From positions 186,001 to 250,000 of the forward strand of contig NZ_FNFQ01000005.1 in the NCBI RefSeq assembly GCF_900101175.1: a DNA stretch of 64,000 nt. Reading direction: 5' to 3'. Both the position numbers and the translations under genes were made by a program. Source of the DNA: Stenotrophomonas pavanii (lineage in GTDB: Bacteria; Pseudomonadota; Gammaproteobacteria; Xanthomonadales; Xanthomonadaceae). The notes under the pieces are model-generated. The model was not told where the DNA came from and did not search any database. It saw nothing but the letters and a program-made list of their open reading frames with translations. Positions 18,276 through 26,287 of this stretch are shown one piece after another (the first letter of the stretch is position 1; every line of letters starts with the position of its first letter).

Positions 18276-19185
18276 ACACCATCGTGGTGTCCGTTGGCTC
18301 GCCGCGCCGGGAAGAATCCAGCTCCGCACCGGCTTCATAGGCCCAACGGTCGATGACCTTGCTGACAAGCTTCGCGCCGTTGCCCACCGCAGAGAGCCCT
18401 AGATTGCAGACTTCGGCGCGCCTTAGGCCCGTATGTAGGCAGACCTCAGCCATGAGTCGGTCAGTGGTTGCGCCCTCGCAGAGCACGACTGTTTGATCAA
18501 TGATCTCCTTCACAGGAGGCCCCAACTCCTCAAGCAAGAGGTCCAAGGTTTGAGGGTCAAGCGCAGTGATAAGCAGGTTGCTGCCTGATCCAGAGATATC
18601 TGCGTCAATGTCGAGATAGGTGACCTTCCCGCGTTTAGTGTCTCGCTCGGCGGTAGGGATCACATTCTTCAGATATCCATGCCGTAGGCAGTAGAGGATG
18701 AACTTCGTCAGCGTCGACCAGCGTCGATTGACCGTGCTCGCGGCCAAGTTCTTTCCTGTTGCTGCCGACTTGGAGTGACAGAGGTCTGTGGCGTAGCCCC
18801 TCAAGTGTGCGGATGAGATATCGGCCACCTTGATGCCCGAGGCGTCCAGGTAGTGATGGAAGTCGGCTATGTCGGCCAGGATGGTTGGCGCGGTGTTCCT
18901 TCCCCCCTTCAGGCACGGCGTCGCCGCCCTGGTTAGATAGGTGGCACACATGAAGTCGAACACCGGCTCTATGACTTTCCCGTCAGTTCGGCTGGTCAAG
19001 AAGCAGAAGTGATTCGGCAAAGGAGTACCCCAAAGTCCCCCGTTTGAAGCAGGACTCTTCCCCTCGTTGTTCCTGACCATCCGGATTTCTGCGTCGTAGG
19101 CCTTCATGGGCGCGGAACGTAGCACTCCCAATTCGGAATGCAAGCGCGTGAGCCTACTGGTACCTCCTGGATGCGCATGGGTCAC
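18274..19185 (-). pseudogene. Tyrosine recombinase/integrase, C-terminally truncated
   Basis: A 303-residue product with the N-terminal core-binding fold (about 60-165; segments STVNRRWSTLTKFILYCLRHGYL) and the start of the catalytic domain including HTGLRRAEVCNL, which holds the first catalytic Arg. The second box (HxLRH) and the nucleophilic Tyr are absent: the frame ends in DTTMV exactly where IS3-type transposase debris begins. A normal integrase would need about 80-120 more residues. It is probably the recombinase that inserted the island, now inactive. The start may be at one of several internal ATGs (for example MKAYDAEIRM). Confidence 0.75.
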
Positions 19186-19587
19186 ATTAGCGTTTATTTC
19201 CCCGCTATTTCATAGACTTGCACCGTACTTTTAGGTACTGATATCTTTGCTAAGAGAGGCGCCTATTCATAATGAATAGCCTTGGAAGTGCGCAGCACAT
19301 GCCTCTGTGGAAAGCTATCCGACGGGGTATGAGGTGAGCTCAGATCAGGAGATGGTTATGGCTATCGCTGCGTGCATTCTGCTCACCGCCTGCAGATCGT
19401 GCGCGGTAGGTAGATTGATACTAGGTTCTCGCGGTTCTGCGCCCTAATCGGATCCATGCGCTTACAGAGGCTTGTGCCCCGGGGTCTTTAGCGGCTGAAT
19501 CCCACGGCTCTCTCAATCTTGAGTAGACAGCACACGCAGCGGCGACCCAGAATTGCGTCCAGAATCGGCACCCAAGGATGAATGAGA
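19186..19587. other. Intergenic region with a 17-bp palindrome
   Basis: No gene is supported here. It separates the recombinase remnant (minus) from the HEPN genes (plus) and probably holds promoters for both. CTATTCAT-A-ATGAATAG at 19263-19279 is a perfect dyad suited to an operator. The region is AT-richer than the flanking chromosome. Confidence 0.5.
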
Positions 19588-20343
19588 ATGGCCTTTGACG
19601 TTGGAAAGTGGCATGCGAGAGTCCTTTCCACACCGGCCGCGTACTCGAGGCTAGTTGACTTGGCAGAGCATCCGCCAGTGGCAGCCGAGTACAAACGATC
19701 TCTCTACGTACGGACGTTGGATGATAGCGGTGCGCTGGTTTCGTCTGGCGTCAGTCGTCTGGATGAACGTATTCGCGACTCTGTCTACAGTGACGCTCTA
19801 TCAGCCATTGATCACTACGCGTCACTTATGGTCGTCACCGCGGCGACGTATGTCGAGAACATCGTCTTTGAGTTCCTTGTGGTGTACTTCACTGCCAGGC
19901 CGCAGTCGATTCATGCGCATCTGATGCCCAACTCATCAAAGCGAGAGGAAGCGTACGTACCCCTGCGCGAAGTGTTGGCTGCGTCATCGTTGTCCGAGCT
20001 TCATGGCCACCTCGCCCGCCGGGCTTCACGCAATGCATCGGATGGTTCAATGGAGAGGGTTTTTGAGCGCATCTACAAGCTCACAGGACATCGCGTCGCT
20101 GTCGACGTTACCGCTCCGATCGCGGAGATAGTTCGGCTCCGGAACTCCATCGTGCATGAGGGAAAGACGCTTACGAAGGTTGCCGCTGCCATCGACCGAC
20201 GGTTCGAAAGCGTTTACTCGCTGCTGAGAGAGCTAGCAGGCATTTGTAAGGCGGAGGGACTACCTTACGTCGACGAAGGTGGCTTGGTTGATCCACTCCC
20301 TTTTGTTGAAGAGGAGTTGCCTGGTCCTGTGGAGTACTTGTAG
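19588..20343 (+). CDS. HEPN-like domain protein
   Basis: A 251-residue soluble protein. Near the C-terminus, RLRNSIVHEG carries the Rx4H motif (R185, H190) typical of HEPN RNase or scaffold domains, within helices predicted from about 70-220; the N-terminal 60 residues form a short extra module. The ATG at 19588 is preferred over 19582 because AAGGA lies 9 bp before it. It is followed after 111 bp by a second, larger gene that also has an Rx4H motif near its C-terminus. HEPN proteins are frequent in toxin-antitoxin and antiphage loci; a defence role is inferred from island location and pairing, not shown. Confidence 0.7.
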   Translation: MAFDVGKWHARVLSTPAAYSRLVDLAEHPPVAAEYKRSLYVRTLDDSGALVSSGVSRLDERIRDSVYSDALSAIDHYASLMVVTAATYVENIVFEFLVVYFTARPQSIHAHLMPNSSKREEAYVPLREVLAASSLSELHGHLARRASRNASDGSMERVFERIYKLTGHRVAVDVTAPIAEIVRLRNSIVHEGKTLTKVAAAIDRRFESVYSLLRELAGICKAEGLPYVDEGGLVDPLPFVEEELPGPVEYL

Positions 20344-20454
20344 AAGTTTTCCTCAGCCCGGCCTTCTGATGTTCGCATTCCTCTTGCAGGTGTCCTTTTT
20401 CTCACGGAGCTGGCGACCTGTCGCAGTCTCCACGTGTCGGATTGGAGAAGCTCA

Positions 20455-22323
20455 ATGAACGATGCGAAGTATCCTTGGGCCGCAGCGTCGTTGTCAGACG
20501 TCAATGAGTTTGAGTTTGAGTTTGACCTAGCGGTTGCCGAGCTTGTAACTAGCGAGGCGTCTGCCCACCATCTCGGTGAGATGTTTATCGCCGCTACCTC
20601 GAGCTCCGACGATACGAACTCATCTTCGCGTAGTCGCGTCCTGCAGATGCTTGCGTCGGCCTTGAAACTTCACCAAAGGCTGGATCTGCCGAAAGCTCCG
20701 TACACAGCGATGATGGACTTCGGCGATAGACGCACGGCTGTCGGCACCGATTGGAAGGGATGTGGCGCCGTACTAGAGGCCCTAGGGCGTAGCTCACCCA
20801 ACCCAGTGATTTGTGCTCGGCTCTGCGATCTCGCCTGGTTTGTTGAGCGGGGTCGGGTTGATTCGGGTAGGGAGGCTGCGCTCGCGTACTGTCGGGTAGC
20901 GGAAGGACTGATGACTCAGCAGCTCAGGCACCGTGACCTTGATGCAGGTCATATTCCTGTCAGAGTGATCGCCAATGCGTTGCGGCGGGGACTGCAGATC
21001 TGCGACATCATGCATCTTGATCGGGATGACCCAGATCTTAGGGTGCTGCGGCAGTTTTGCCTCTCAGCGGCCGACAGGTTCGAGGCTGAGGCCAGCAGCG
21101 AGGGGCTCCTGCTGATGATGACCCTAGCTCTGGACTTTGAGCTCGATGAGCCAGGCAACTGCGCGCCCCGGATGGAGGTCGCTGCCCACGGATTCTCCTC
21201 AGATGGAGGCCCACATGCCGTGTGCGATGCACTTGTTTCTGCTGGGCGCGCGTGGCGCCGCGCGCAGGACAATGCCAATTACGAGAGGTGCCTGCTTGAG
21301 GCTAGCAGCGTTATGGCGGAGCATGGCCGCTCGCTGGGCGGCACGCTAAGTGCATCTCACTTTGTGCAGCAGGCCATCGATCTTCTGCGAGGGCTGTCCT
21401 CAGCTGACGCCAAGGCTTCCAAGCGCGAACTTCGCGTGGAGTTGATTCGTCTTCAATCCGCTGCGGAGGATGACTTTAGCTCGTTTGAGTATTCATGGGA
21501 CTTGAGCGAGCTGGTTGATGCAGTAAGGAGTCGAGCCAAAGGGGTTTCACTCAAGAACGGACTGTTCTTGCTCGCATCCATCCATCGCCCTCGGCCTACC
21601 CAGGTCATCGAAGCAGAGGCCATCGAAGGCATACGGAAGCATCCATTGAGTTCGCTGTTTGGCGTGGAGCAGTATGACTCCGATGGCTATGTTCGCTTCA
21701 GGGCGCCTGGAGCAGGTCTGCGCGATATTGACTCTGCTGCCCTAGAGCATGCGGTAGCGAAGCAGGAGGAGATTTATCGTGGCACCGTGGTGCAAGGACG
21801 TATTGCTGTCGTCTTGTACCAGCTGGCTTTGGAACATCCAATTTCATACGAGGACGTTTTTCTACTCTGTCGAGATAGCCCGTTCGTGCCGACTGATCTT
21901 ACGGAGACTTTCTCGCGGGGATTTCTAGCGTTCTTACATGGTGATTTGACGTCCGCACTTTTCATCCTGACGCCGCTTATGGAAGCCTCGCTGATCTATG
22001 TCCTCAAGGGACACGATGTCGACGTCGTACGGCACGATGAAGATTCGGGGACACAGGAAGACATGAGCATTACTCAGCTCTACAAGAATCATCGGAGTGA
22101 GTTGAATAGAATCTTCGGTGAGTCGGTGATTGATGATATTGATCGAGTTTTTCTAGCCCGATCCGGTCCAGGACTCAGGCATGCCATCGCGCATGGCACC
22201 GCAAGCGACGGCGTGCCGTTCAGTGTCGACGCTATGTATGCTTGTTGGCTGATGTGGCATCTATGCCTGGTCCCTTTGTTCAAGGATCACTTTGGAGCGT
22301 TGGCTTCAGCAACGGAGTCTTGA
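20455..22323 (+). CDS. DUF4209-like protein with C-terminal HEPN-type motif
   Basis: A 622-residue soluble protein, mostly alpha-helical by composition. The C-terminal 150 residues look like the DUF4209 family: a hydrophobic helix FILTPLMEASLIYVLK, then a polar stretch, then GPGLRHAIAHGT with R575 and H580 in Rx4H spacing. The N-terminal part (about 40-400) is helical repeat-like with no known enzyme motif. GGAG precedes the ATG at 20455 by about 8 bp; an upstream GTG at 20434 is less likely. It probably shares an operon with the preceding HEPN-like gene. The function is unknown; a defence or stress role is an inference from context. Confidence 0.65.
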   Translation: MNDAKYPWAAASLSDVNEFEFEFDLAVAELVTSEASAHHLGEMFIAATSSSDDTNSSSRSRVLQMLASALKLHQRLDLPKAPYTAMMDFGDRRTAVGTDWKGCGAVLEALGRSSPNPVICARLCDLAWFVERGRVDSGREAALAYCRVAEGLMTQQLRHRDLDAGHIPVRVIANALRRGLQICDIMHLDRDDPDLRVLRQFCLSAADRFEAEASSEGLLLMMTLALDFELDEPGNCAPRMEVAAHGFSSDGGPHAVCDALVSAGRAWRRAQDNANYERCLLEASSVMAEHGRSLGGTLSASHFVQQAIDLLRGLSSADAKASKRELRVELIRLQSAAEDDFSSFEYSWDLSELVDAVRSRAKGVSLKNGLFLLASIHRPRPTQVIEAEAIEGIRKHPLSSLFGVEQYDSDGYVRFRAPGAGLRDIDSAALEHAVAKQEEIYRGTVVQGRIAVVLYQLALEHPISYEDVFLLCRDSPFVPTDLTETFSRGFLAFLHGDLTSALFILTPLMEASLIYVLKGHDVDVVRHDEDSGTQEDMSITQLYKNHRSELNRIFGESVIDDIDRVFLARSGPGLRHAIAHGTASDGVPFSVDAMYACWLMWHLCLVPLFKDHFGALASATES

Positions 22324-22407
22324 TCCGGCGATGAGGCGGACATTGCTTCCGTAGCAGTAAGGGAAGTTAGCAGGGGATTGTATAGATGCAGCGTCAGTCA
22401 GTTCTGA

Positions 22408-22746
22408 TCAGCGGTAGTGCCGCTCGTTTGCGTGCTTCCCACACGCCATGCAAGTCCTGTGGAGGCTGTATCTGCCGCTTTTTTCGGCCCCCAGCGGCCC
22501 CCCGCAGTAGGGACAGATCGGCCCTGTGCCTAGTTCCGCTTGGCGACACCGATGGAGCGTCCACAGACCATGGATGAAGGCAAACGCAAGCCCCGCCGTT
22601 GGTAGCCACATGGCCACTTGATAGAGGCCTTTGGTCAAGCTGTTGTCGCCAAGGGGACGCACGACTAGCGCGAATACGAAGGAGAGAATCGCCACAAAGC
22701 CGGCAGGGTAGTACAGGCGTATTAGCTTCAGCCAGCTCATTACCAT
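22408..22746 (-). CDS. Membrane protein with C-terminal zinc ribbon
   Basis: A 112-residue protein with two or three hydrophobic segments (about 12-30, 42-66) followed by a cysteine-rich tail, CPYCGGPLG...CMACGKH, that forms a likely four-Cys zinc ribbon (about residues 79-105). Translation may start at the second ATG (MSWLKL). The family is not recognised; similar small membrane zinc-ribbon proteins are common hypotheticals in xanthomonads. It lies between the HEPN-like pair (convergent) and the island radical SAM gene (same strand, about 100 bp away). Confidence 0.6.
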   Translation of the reverse strand: MVMSWLKLIRLYYPAGFVAILSFVFALVVRPLGDNSLTKGLYQVAMWLPTAGLAFAFIHGLWTLHRCRQAELGTGPICPYCGGPLGAEKSGRYSLHRTCMACGKHANERHYR

Positions 22747-22843
22747 TCTCTCGGTGTAGTTGTTTCCAGAAAGGCTAGCTTTTGCTCATCTCACAGCTTG
22801 AGACAGCTTGCCCATCTGCATGTAGTGGGCTCCATCTTACTTC

Positions 22844-23935
22844 TCAGAACAATTGGCCCTGGGGCGACAGCTCCCTGGGGGGTTGAAAGAGTTGGGTGTT
22901 CAGGGGAGGGAGCTTTGCGAATCCCAGGCTTCTGTGAACCTTCTTGAACCTTTGGGCGAGTAGATCCGCAAAGGGGCCAGTACCTCGCATCCTGGTACCG
23001 AATGTGGCGTCGTACTCTTTGCCACCATGCAACTGGCGCATGAGGCTAAGAACGTGTTCGGCCCGGTCCGGATAGTGCAGTTCCAGCCACTCTTTCCAGA
23101 TGTCCCTGATCTCGTTGGGTAGTCGCAACAGCACGTAGCCTGCTGCCCGCGCTCCATGGGCATGCGCTTCTTCAAGGATCGCCTCGAGTTCGTGGTCAGT
23201 GATGCGAGGAATGACAGGAGCCACCAGTACACCAACAGGCACACCGGCCTTATGTAGCGTCTCCATCGCCCTCAGCCGTGCGTGCGGAGCAGCAGCTCGT
23301 GGCTCGAGCTTTGCTGACAGCTTTCGATCAAGTGTGGTCACTGAGAAGTACACCGTGACCAGGCGGTCCTTAGCCATGGCCGCGAGTAGATCGATGTCAC
23401 GAGTGATCAATGCACTCTTGGTCACGAAGCTCACGGGGTGGCGTGTTTCGGCCAGAAGCTCAAGGCATTGGCGGGTAATTTGGTAACTCCTTTCGATGGG
23501 CTGGTACCCATCCGTGTTGATGCCCAAGGCAATGGCAGCGCATTGGTAGCTGGGCCGACTAAGCTCACTGCGCAACCGCTCTGCGGCGTTGGTTTTTGCG
23601 AAGAGCTTGGTCTCAAAGTCCAGACCTGGCGATAGGCTGAGGTAGCTGTGGGAAGGTCGCGCGAAGCAGTAGACGCATCCGTGCTCGCATCCTCTGTAGG
23701 GATTGACCGACGCACTGAATCCGACGTCAGGGGAGTTGTTGCGGCTGATCACACTCCGGGCGCGCTCTTCGGTCACCTCAGTTCTCAGCTGCGGCAACTC
23801 CTGCAGGTCTTCGTAGACCGATTCCCAGCCATCGTCGATGCCGACTGTTGTCGTGGCATCGAAGCGACTTGGTACGCGTGAGGCGGAGCCTCGACCTTTG
23901 ATAGGTACTTGGGCCTTTCGAGCATCCTGTTCCAT
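22844..23935 (-). CDS. PA0069-type radical SAM protein, complete island copy
   Basis: A 363-residue radical SAM enzyme carried on the island, homologous along its whole length to the host gene it interrupts. The start MEQDARKAQVPIKGRG matches the host N-terminus pattern; a longer frame begins at 23980. The cluster motif is intact: GCEHGCVYCFARP (CxxxCxxC). Shared blocks are [63 protein letters not shown] and a C-terminus SPQGQLF. By eye it is around 60% identical to the host copy, so it is not a recent duplicate. It is related to DNA-repair photolyase-annotated SplB-like proteins; the true reaction is unknown. Confidence 0.9.
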   Translation of the reverse strand: MEQDARKAQVPIKGRGSASRVPSRFDATTTVGIDDGWESVYEDLQELPQLRTEVTEERARSVISRNNSPDVGFSASVNPYRGCEHGCVYCFARPSHSYLSLSPGLDFETKLFAKTNAAERLRSELSRPSYQCAAIALGINTDGYQPIERSYQITRQCLELLAETRHPVSFVTKSALITRDIDLLAAMAKDRLVTVYFSVTTLDRKLSAKLEPRAAAPHARLRAMETLHKAGVPVGVLVAPVIPRITDHELEAILEEAHAHGARAAGYVLLRLPNEIRDIWKEWLELHYPDRAEHVLSLMRQLHGGKEYDATFGTRMRGTGPFADLLAQRFKKVHRSLGFAKLPPLNTQLFQPPRELSPQGQLF

Positions 23936-24085
23936 GCCACCCTCAGCCCTTGGTAAGCAGTTAGTATTATTGCTAACCACAGGGACTGCAAGGTCCGGGA
24001 ATTCAGCTAGCTGTAGGTCTCATGCTTGATCGCTCCGTGTTGTATTCCCAACCTTATCCACAGCACGTTTGTGGCTGGGCGACCA

Positions 24086-24421
24086 TCAGTCCCGCTGGCT
24101 AGCGAGCGCTTTGGCTTCAGCCAGGAAGGTGTGCATTAGGCCCCGGGATCGACGGGTAGCTGCTGTCAGCACAATTCCCAGTTGGGCGCACAGGGAGACT
24201 GCGTATGCCATCTGCGCTCCTGTCGGGGGCTTGATGTCCCAGTCGGTCAGTTCTGGGATGAGCCTGGAGAGCTCCTCCGCTAGACGGTACTCAAAGCTTC
24301 TCGACTGGCCTTCCTCTTCTTGCATTCGACGAACCTGGCTGATCACTTGTTCTCTTCCTAAAGGAGAGAAGGGCAGCTCTAGAGTGAATTCCAGTTCCGG
24401 GCATACAAGATAGAAATTCAT
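24086..24421 (-). CDS. Hypothetical island protein next to the XRE regulator
   Basis: A 111-residue soluble protein (start MNFYLVCPELEFTLEL) with a leading beta-type segment and helical C-terminal half (QMAYAVSLCAQLGIVLTAATRR). No family is recognised. It diverges from the XRE regulator gene across an 80-bp region that holds nested inverted repeats, so the two are probably co-regulated. It may belong to the maintenance functions at the island's right end. Confidence 0.6.
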   Translation of the reverse strand: MNFYLVCPELEFTLELPFSPLGREQVISQVRRMQEEEGQSRSFEYRLAEELSRLIPELTDWDIKPPTGAQMAYAVSLCAQLGIVLTAATRRSRGLMHTFLAEAKALASQRD

Positions 24422-24434
24422 GAGAATTCAGGTC

Positions 24435-24481
24435 AGTACTTATAAGTAGACTACCTTTAGAGGCGTAGTCTTTAAAGTACT
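24435..24481. promoter_or_regulatory. Nested dyad operator between divergent genes
   Basis: Outer arms AGTACTT (24435-24441) and AAGTACT (24475-24481) enclose inner arms AGACTAC (24448-24454) and GTAGTCT (24465-24471). The AGACT/AGTCT core recalls controller-protein boxes. It is placed to control both 24086-24421 and the XRE gene. Confidence 0.6.
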
Positions 24482-24501
24482 GGAACCACAAGCTTGGTCG
24501 T

Positions 24502-24726
24502 ATGGTCGAACATACGCATCAGGCAGCCCTGGCCGACGTCATCCGGGCGAGTCGCGTCGCTCTTGGATTCAGTCAGGAAGGCTTTGCAGACCATATCCAG
24601 ATGCACCGGGCTTACTACAGCAAGATTGAGCGTGGCGAGAAGAATGTCACTCTCGCCACACTCGAACGAGTAGCAAAGGGCCTTGGGAAGACCATGTCTG
24701 AGTTGCTGACCGAGGCAGGTCTCTAG
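24502..24726 (+). CDS. XRE-family helix-turn-helix regulator (controller-protein size)
   Basis: A 74-residue protein that is almost entirely one HTH_3 domain: LADVIRASRVALGFSQEGFA as helices 1-2, DHIQMHRAYYSKIERGEKN as the turn and recognition helix, then TLERVAKGLGKTMSELL. Size and form resemble controller (C) proteins and small plasmid or phage repressors. The nested dyad just upstream is its likely operator, which would give autoregulation. It is the last island gene before the right boundary. The remaining 160 bp to the boundary hold no gene. Confidence 0.85.
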   Translation: MVEHTHQAALADVIRASRVALGFSQEGFADHIQMHRAYYSKIERGEKNVTLATLERVAKGLGKTMSELLTEAGL

Positions 24727-24886
24727 AAGGTTTCGCTTAACTCTCCCAGTCTCGAATCGACCTTTCCTGCCGGAATGGCACTGTCTGGCCGATTTTCGAA
24801 GCTTTGACGCCGAAAGTGTTCACTATTTCCTTCGCAAGTTGCTGATTACGAAGTAATTTCTCAGTGAAAACTTATGGGAAATTCAG

Positions 24887-25123
24887 ACCATGCTCGCAAC
24901 CGCGATATGGATTCACCGACTGGCTGAAGCCGACGTCCGGCGAAGTGTTGCGGGTGATGATGCTGCGCGCGGTCTCGGCGCGTACTTCGGTGCGCAGGCG
25001 CGGGGCGAGGAACTCTTCGCTTTCGTCGACCGCCCAGCCGTCGTCCACCGCCTCGCTGACGGTGCTTTCGAAGCGCCCGGCAAGGTGGGACGTGGAACCT
25101 CGGCCCTTGATCGCAATACCCAT
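24887..25123 (-). pseudogene. PA0069-type radical SAM gene, N-terminal fragment (host copy, interrupted)
   Basis: The first 79 codons of the host gene, [18 protein letters not shown] to NPYRGCEHG, including the first Cys of CxxxCxxC. The frame then runs into island DNA, adds LNFP and stops at 24872. The rest of the gene is at 11894-12748. Codon use matches the chromosome, not the island. The host start and promoter are retained, so a short peptide may still be made. Confidence 0.9.
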
Positions 25124-25224
25124 TGCGGCAGGGTACGTCGTGGCCGTCTCAATGGCTGCGACGGCCGCCTGAAGGGTTCAGGGCTCGGCCCTACAAGGCA
25201 ACCCGTGTCCCTCGCATCCGTCGG

Positions 25225-25968
25225 TCACAGCAGGGCCAGATAGCCCCGCACCGTGGCGTCCAGCCCGTCATACAGCGCCTCGCCGATCAGCGCATGACCG
25301 ATCGATACCTCCAGCACGTCCGGCACATGGGCCAGGAAGTCACGCAGGTTGTCCTGCGACAGATCGTGCCCGGCGTTGACGCCCAGGCCCACCGCCTGCG
25401 CCCGCCGCGCCGCAGTGGCGAACAGTTCCAGCATCGCCGCAGCGTCGCCCGCCGCGTGCGCCTCCGCGTAGGGGCCGGTATACAGCTCGATGCGATCGGC
25501 ACCGACCTCCGCCGCCTGCTCCAGCAGCGGGTTGCCCGCGTCGACAAACAGGCTGACCCGGCAGCCCATCGCTTTCAGCGCCGCCACCAGCGGACGCAGG
25601 CGCCCGGCGTCCCGCTCGAAATCGAAGCCGTGGTCGGAGGTGATCTGGCCGTCGCCGTCGGGCACCAGGGTGGCCTGCGCGGGCCGGGTCTGTTCGCACA
25701 GCGCCAGCAGCCCCGGGTAGCCCTCGCGCGGCGGCGCGAACGGATTGCCTTCGATGTTGAACTCGACCCCACGCGCGCGGGTCAGCGTGGACAGGGCCAG
25801 CACGTCCTCGGCGGTGATGTGCCGGCGGTCCGGCCGCGGATGCACGGTGATGCCATGCGCGCCGGCATCCAGGCAGGCCTGGGCGGCGCGCACCACGTCC
25901 GGTTCGGCGCCGCCGCGCGAATTGCGCAGGACGGCGATCTTGTTGACGTTGACGCTGAGCTGGGTCAT
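25225..25968 (-). CDS. pdxJ: Pyridoxine 5'-phosphate synthase
   Basis: Condenses 1-deoxyxylulose-5-phosphate with 3-amino-2-oxopropyl phosphate in the last ring-forming step of vitamin B6 synthesis. The 247-residue TIM-barrel protein starts [19 protein letters not shown] and contains the family blocks [32 protein letters not shown] and [10 protein letters not shown] (catalytic Glu and His residues lie in these). Length is typical. It lies just upstream of the split radical SAM fragment and about 10 bp downstream of a small membrane protein gene on the same strand. Confidence 0.95.
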   Translation of the reverse strand: MTQLSVNVNKIAVLRNSRGGAEPDVVRAAQACLDAGAHGITVHPRPDRRHITAEDVLALSTLTRARGVEFNIEGNPFAPPREGYPGLLALCEQTRPAQATLVPDGDGQITSDHGFDFERDAGRLRPLVAALKAMGCRVSLFVDAGNPLLEQAAEVGADRIELYTGPYAEAHAAGDAAAMLELFATAARRAQAVGLGVNAGHDLSQDNLRDFLAHVPDVLEVSIGHALIGEALYDGLDATVRGYLALL

Positions 25969-25977
25969 GGAACGGAA

Positions 25978-26247
25978 CTACTTGGAAAGAGGGGACGGGT
26001 CGTGGTCGTTGTGGTCGTCAGTGCGGCGGGCCTGGGCCTGTTCGCGCAGGCGGCGCAGCTCCTCGGCATCGATCAGCGTGGCCGGGTCGCGCTGCAGGTC
26101 GCCGAAGCGGGCCACATAGCGGCCGCGCACCCAGGCCAGCAGGAAACCGAGCGCCGCCAGCAGGCACAGGGTCATCAACCCCGCGCTCGGGGTCTTCAGC
26201 GCGAAGGCAAAGCAGCCCAGCGCCAGCAGCAGGTACAACCAGTACAT
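25978..26247 (-). CDS. Small inner-membrane protein, unknown function
   Basis: An 89-residue protein starting MYWLYLLLALGCFAFAL. Two hydrophobic helices (about 2-20 and 26-46) are followed by a charged, His/Asp-rich cytoplasmic tail ending HDPSPLSK. The start at 26247 is chosen because the membrane segment begins at once; the longer frame upstream overlaps cls. It lies between cls and pdxJ on the same strand and may be co-transcribed with both. No family is recognised. Confidence 0.65.
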   Translation of the reverse strand: MYWLYLLLALGCFAFALKTPSAGLMTLCLLAALGFLLAWVRGRYVARFGDLQRDPATLIDAEELRRLREQAQARRTDDHNDHDPSPLSK

Positions 26248-26287
26248 AGTCAGGCTCCCCGGATGATCGCCGCAGTGTAGCGCTGCG

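Larger units (their letters stand above)
12749..24886. mobile_element. 12.1-kb genomic island inserted in a radical SAM gene
   Basis: The boundaries are set by the split host gene: GGT (Gly) of GCEHG ends at 24887 on the minus strand and TGT (Cys) of CSYC begins at 12748, so joining them restores an uninterrupted frame. Exact ends may shift by 2-3 bp. The inside is clearly less GC-rich with different codon use. Contents: a bacteriocin-type export locus, a truncated tyrosine recombinase, an IS3 remnant, two HEPN-like genes, a zinc-ribbon membrane protein, a full radical SAM homologue and an XRE regulator. No long target duplication is seen; the two ends show only a weak imperfect inverted similarity (TATATGTGTTCGC versus CATAAGTTTTCAC). 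This fits tyrosine-recombinase integration. Confidence 0.85.

Noticed and set aside
17934-18368. 144-residue minus-strand frame taken as a gene
   Set aside because: Part of it recalls the end of IS3-family OrfB and the rest is out of frame with the recombinase; treated as a transposase remnant.
25123-26280. 385-residue plus-strand frame over pdxJ
   Set aside because: Antisense to pdxJ and the small membrane protein; composition is typical of a shadow frame.
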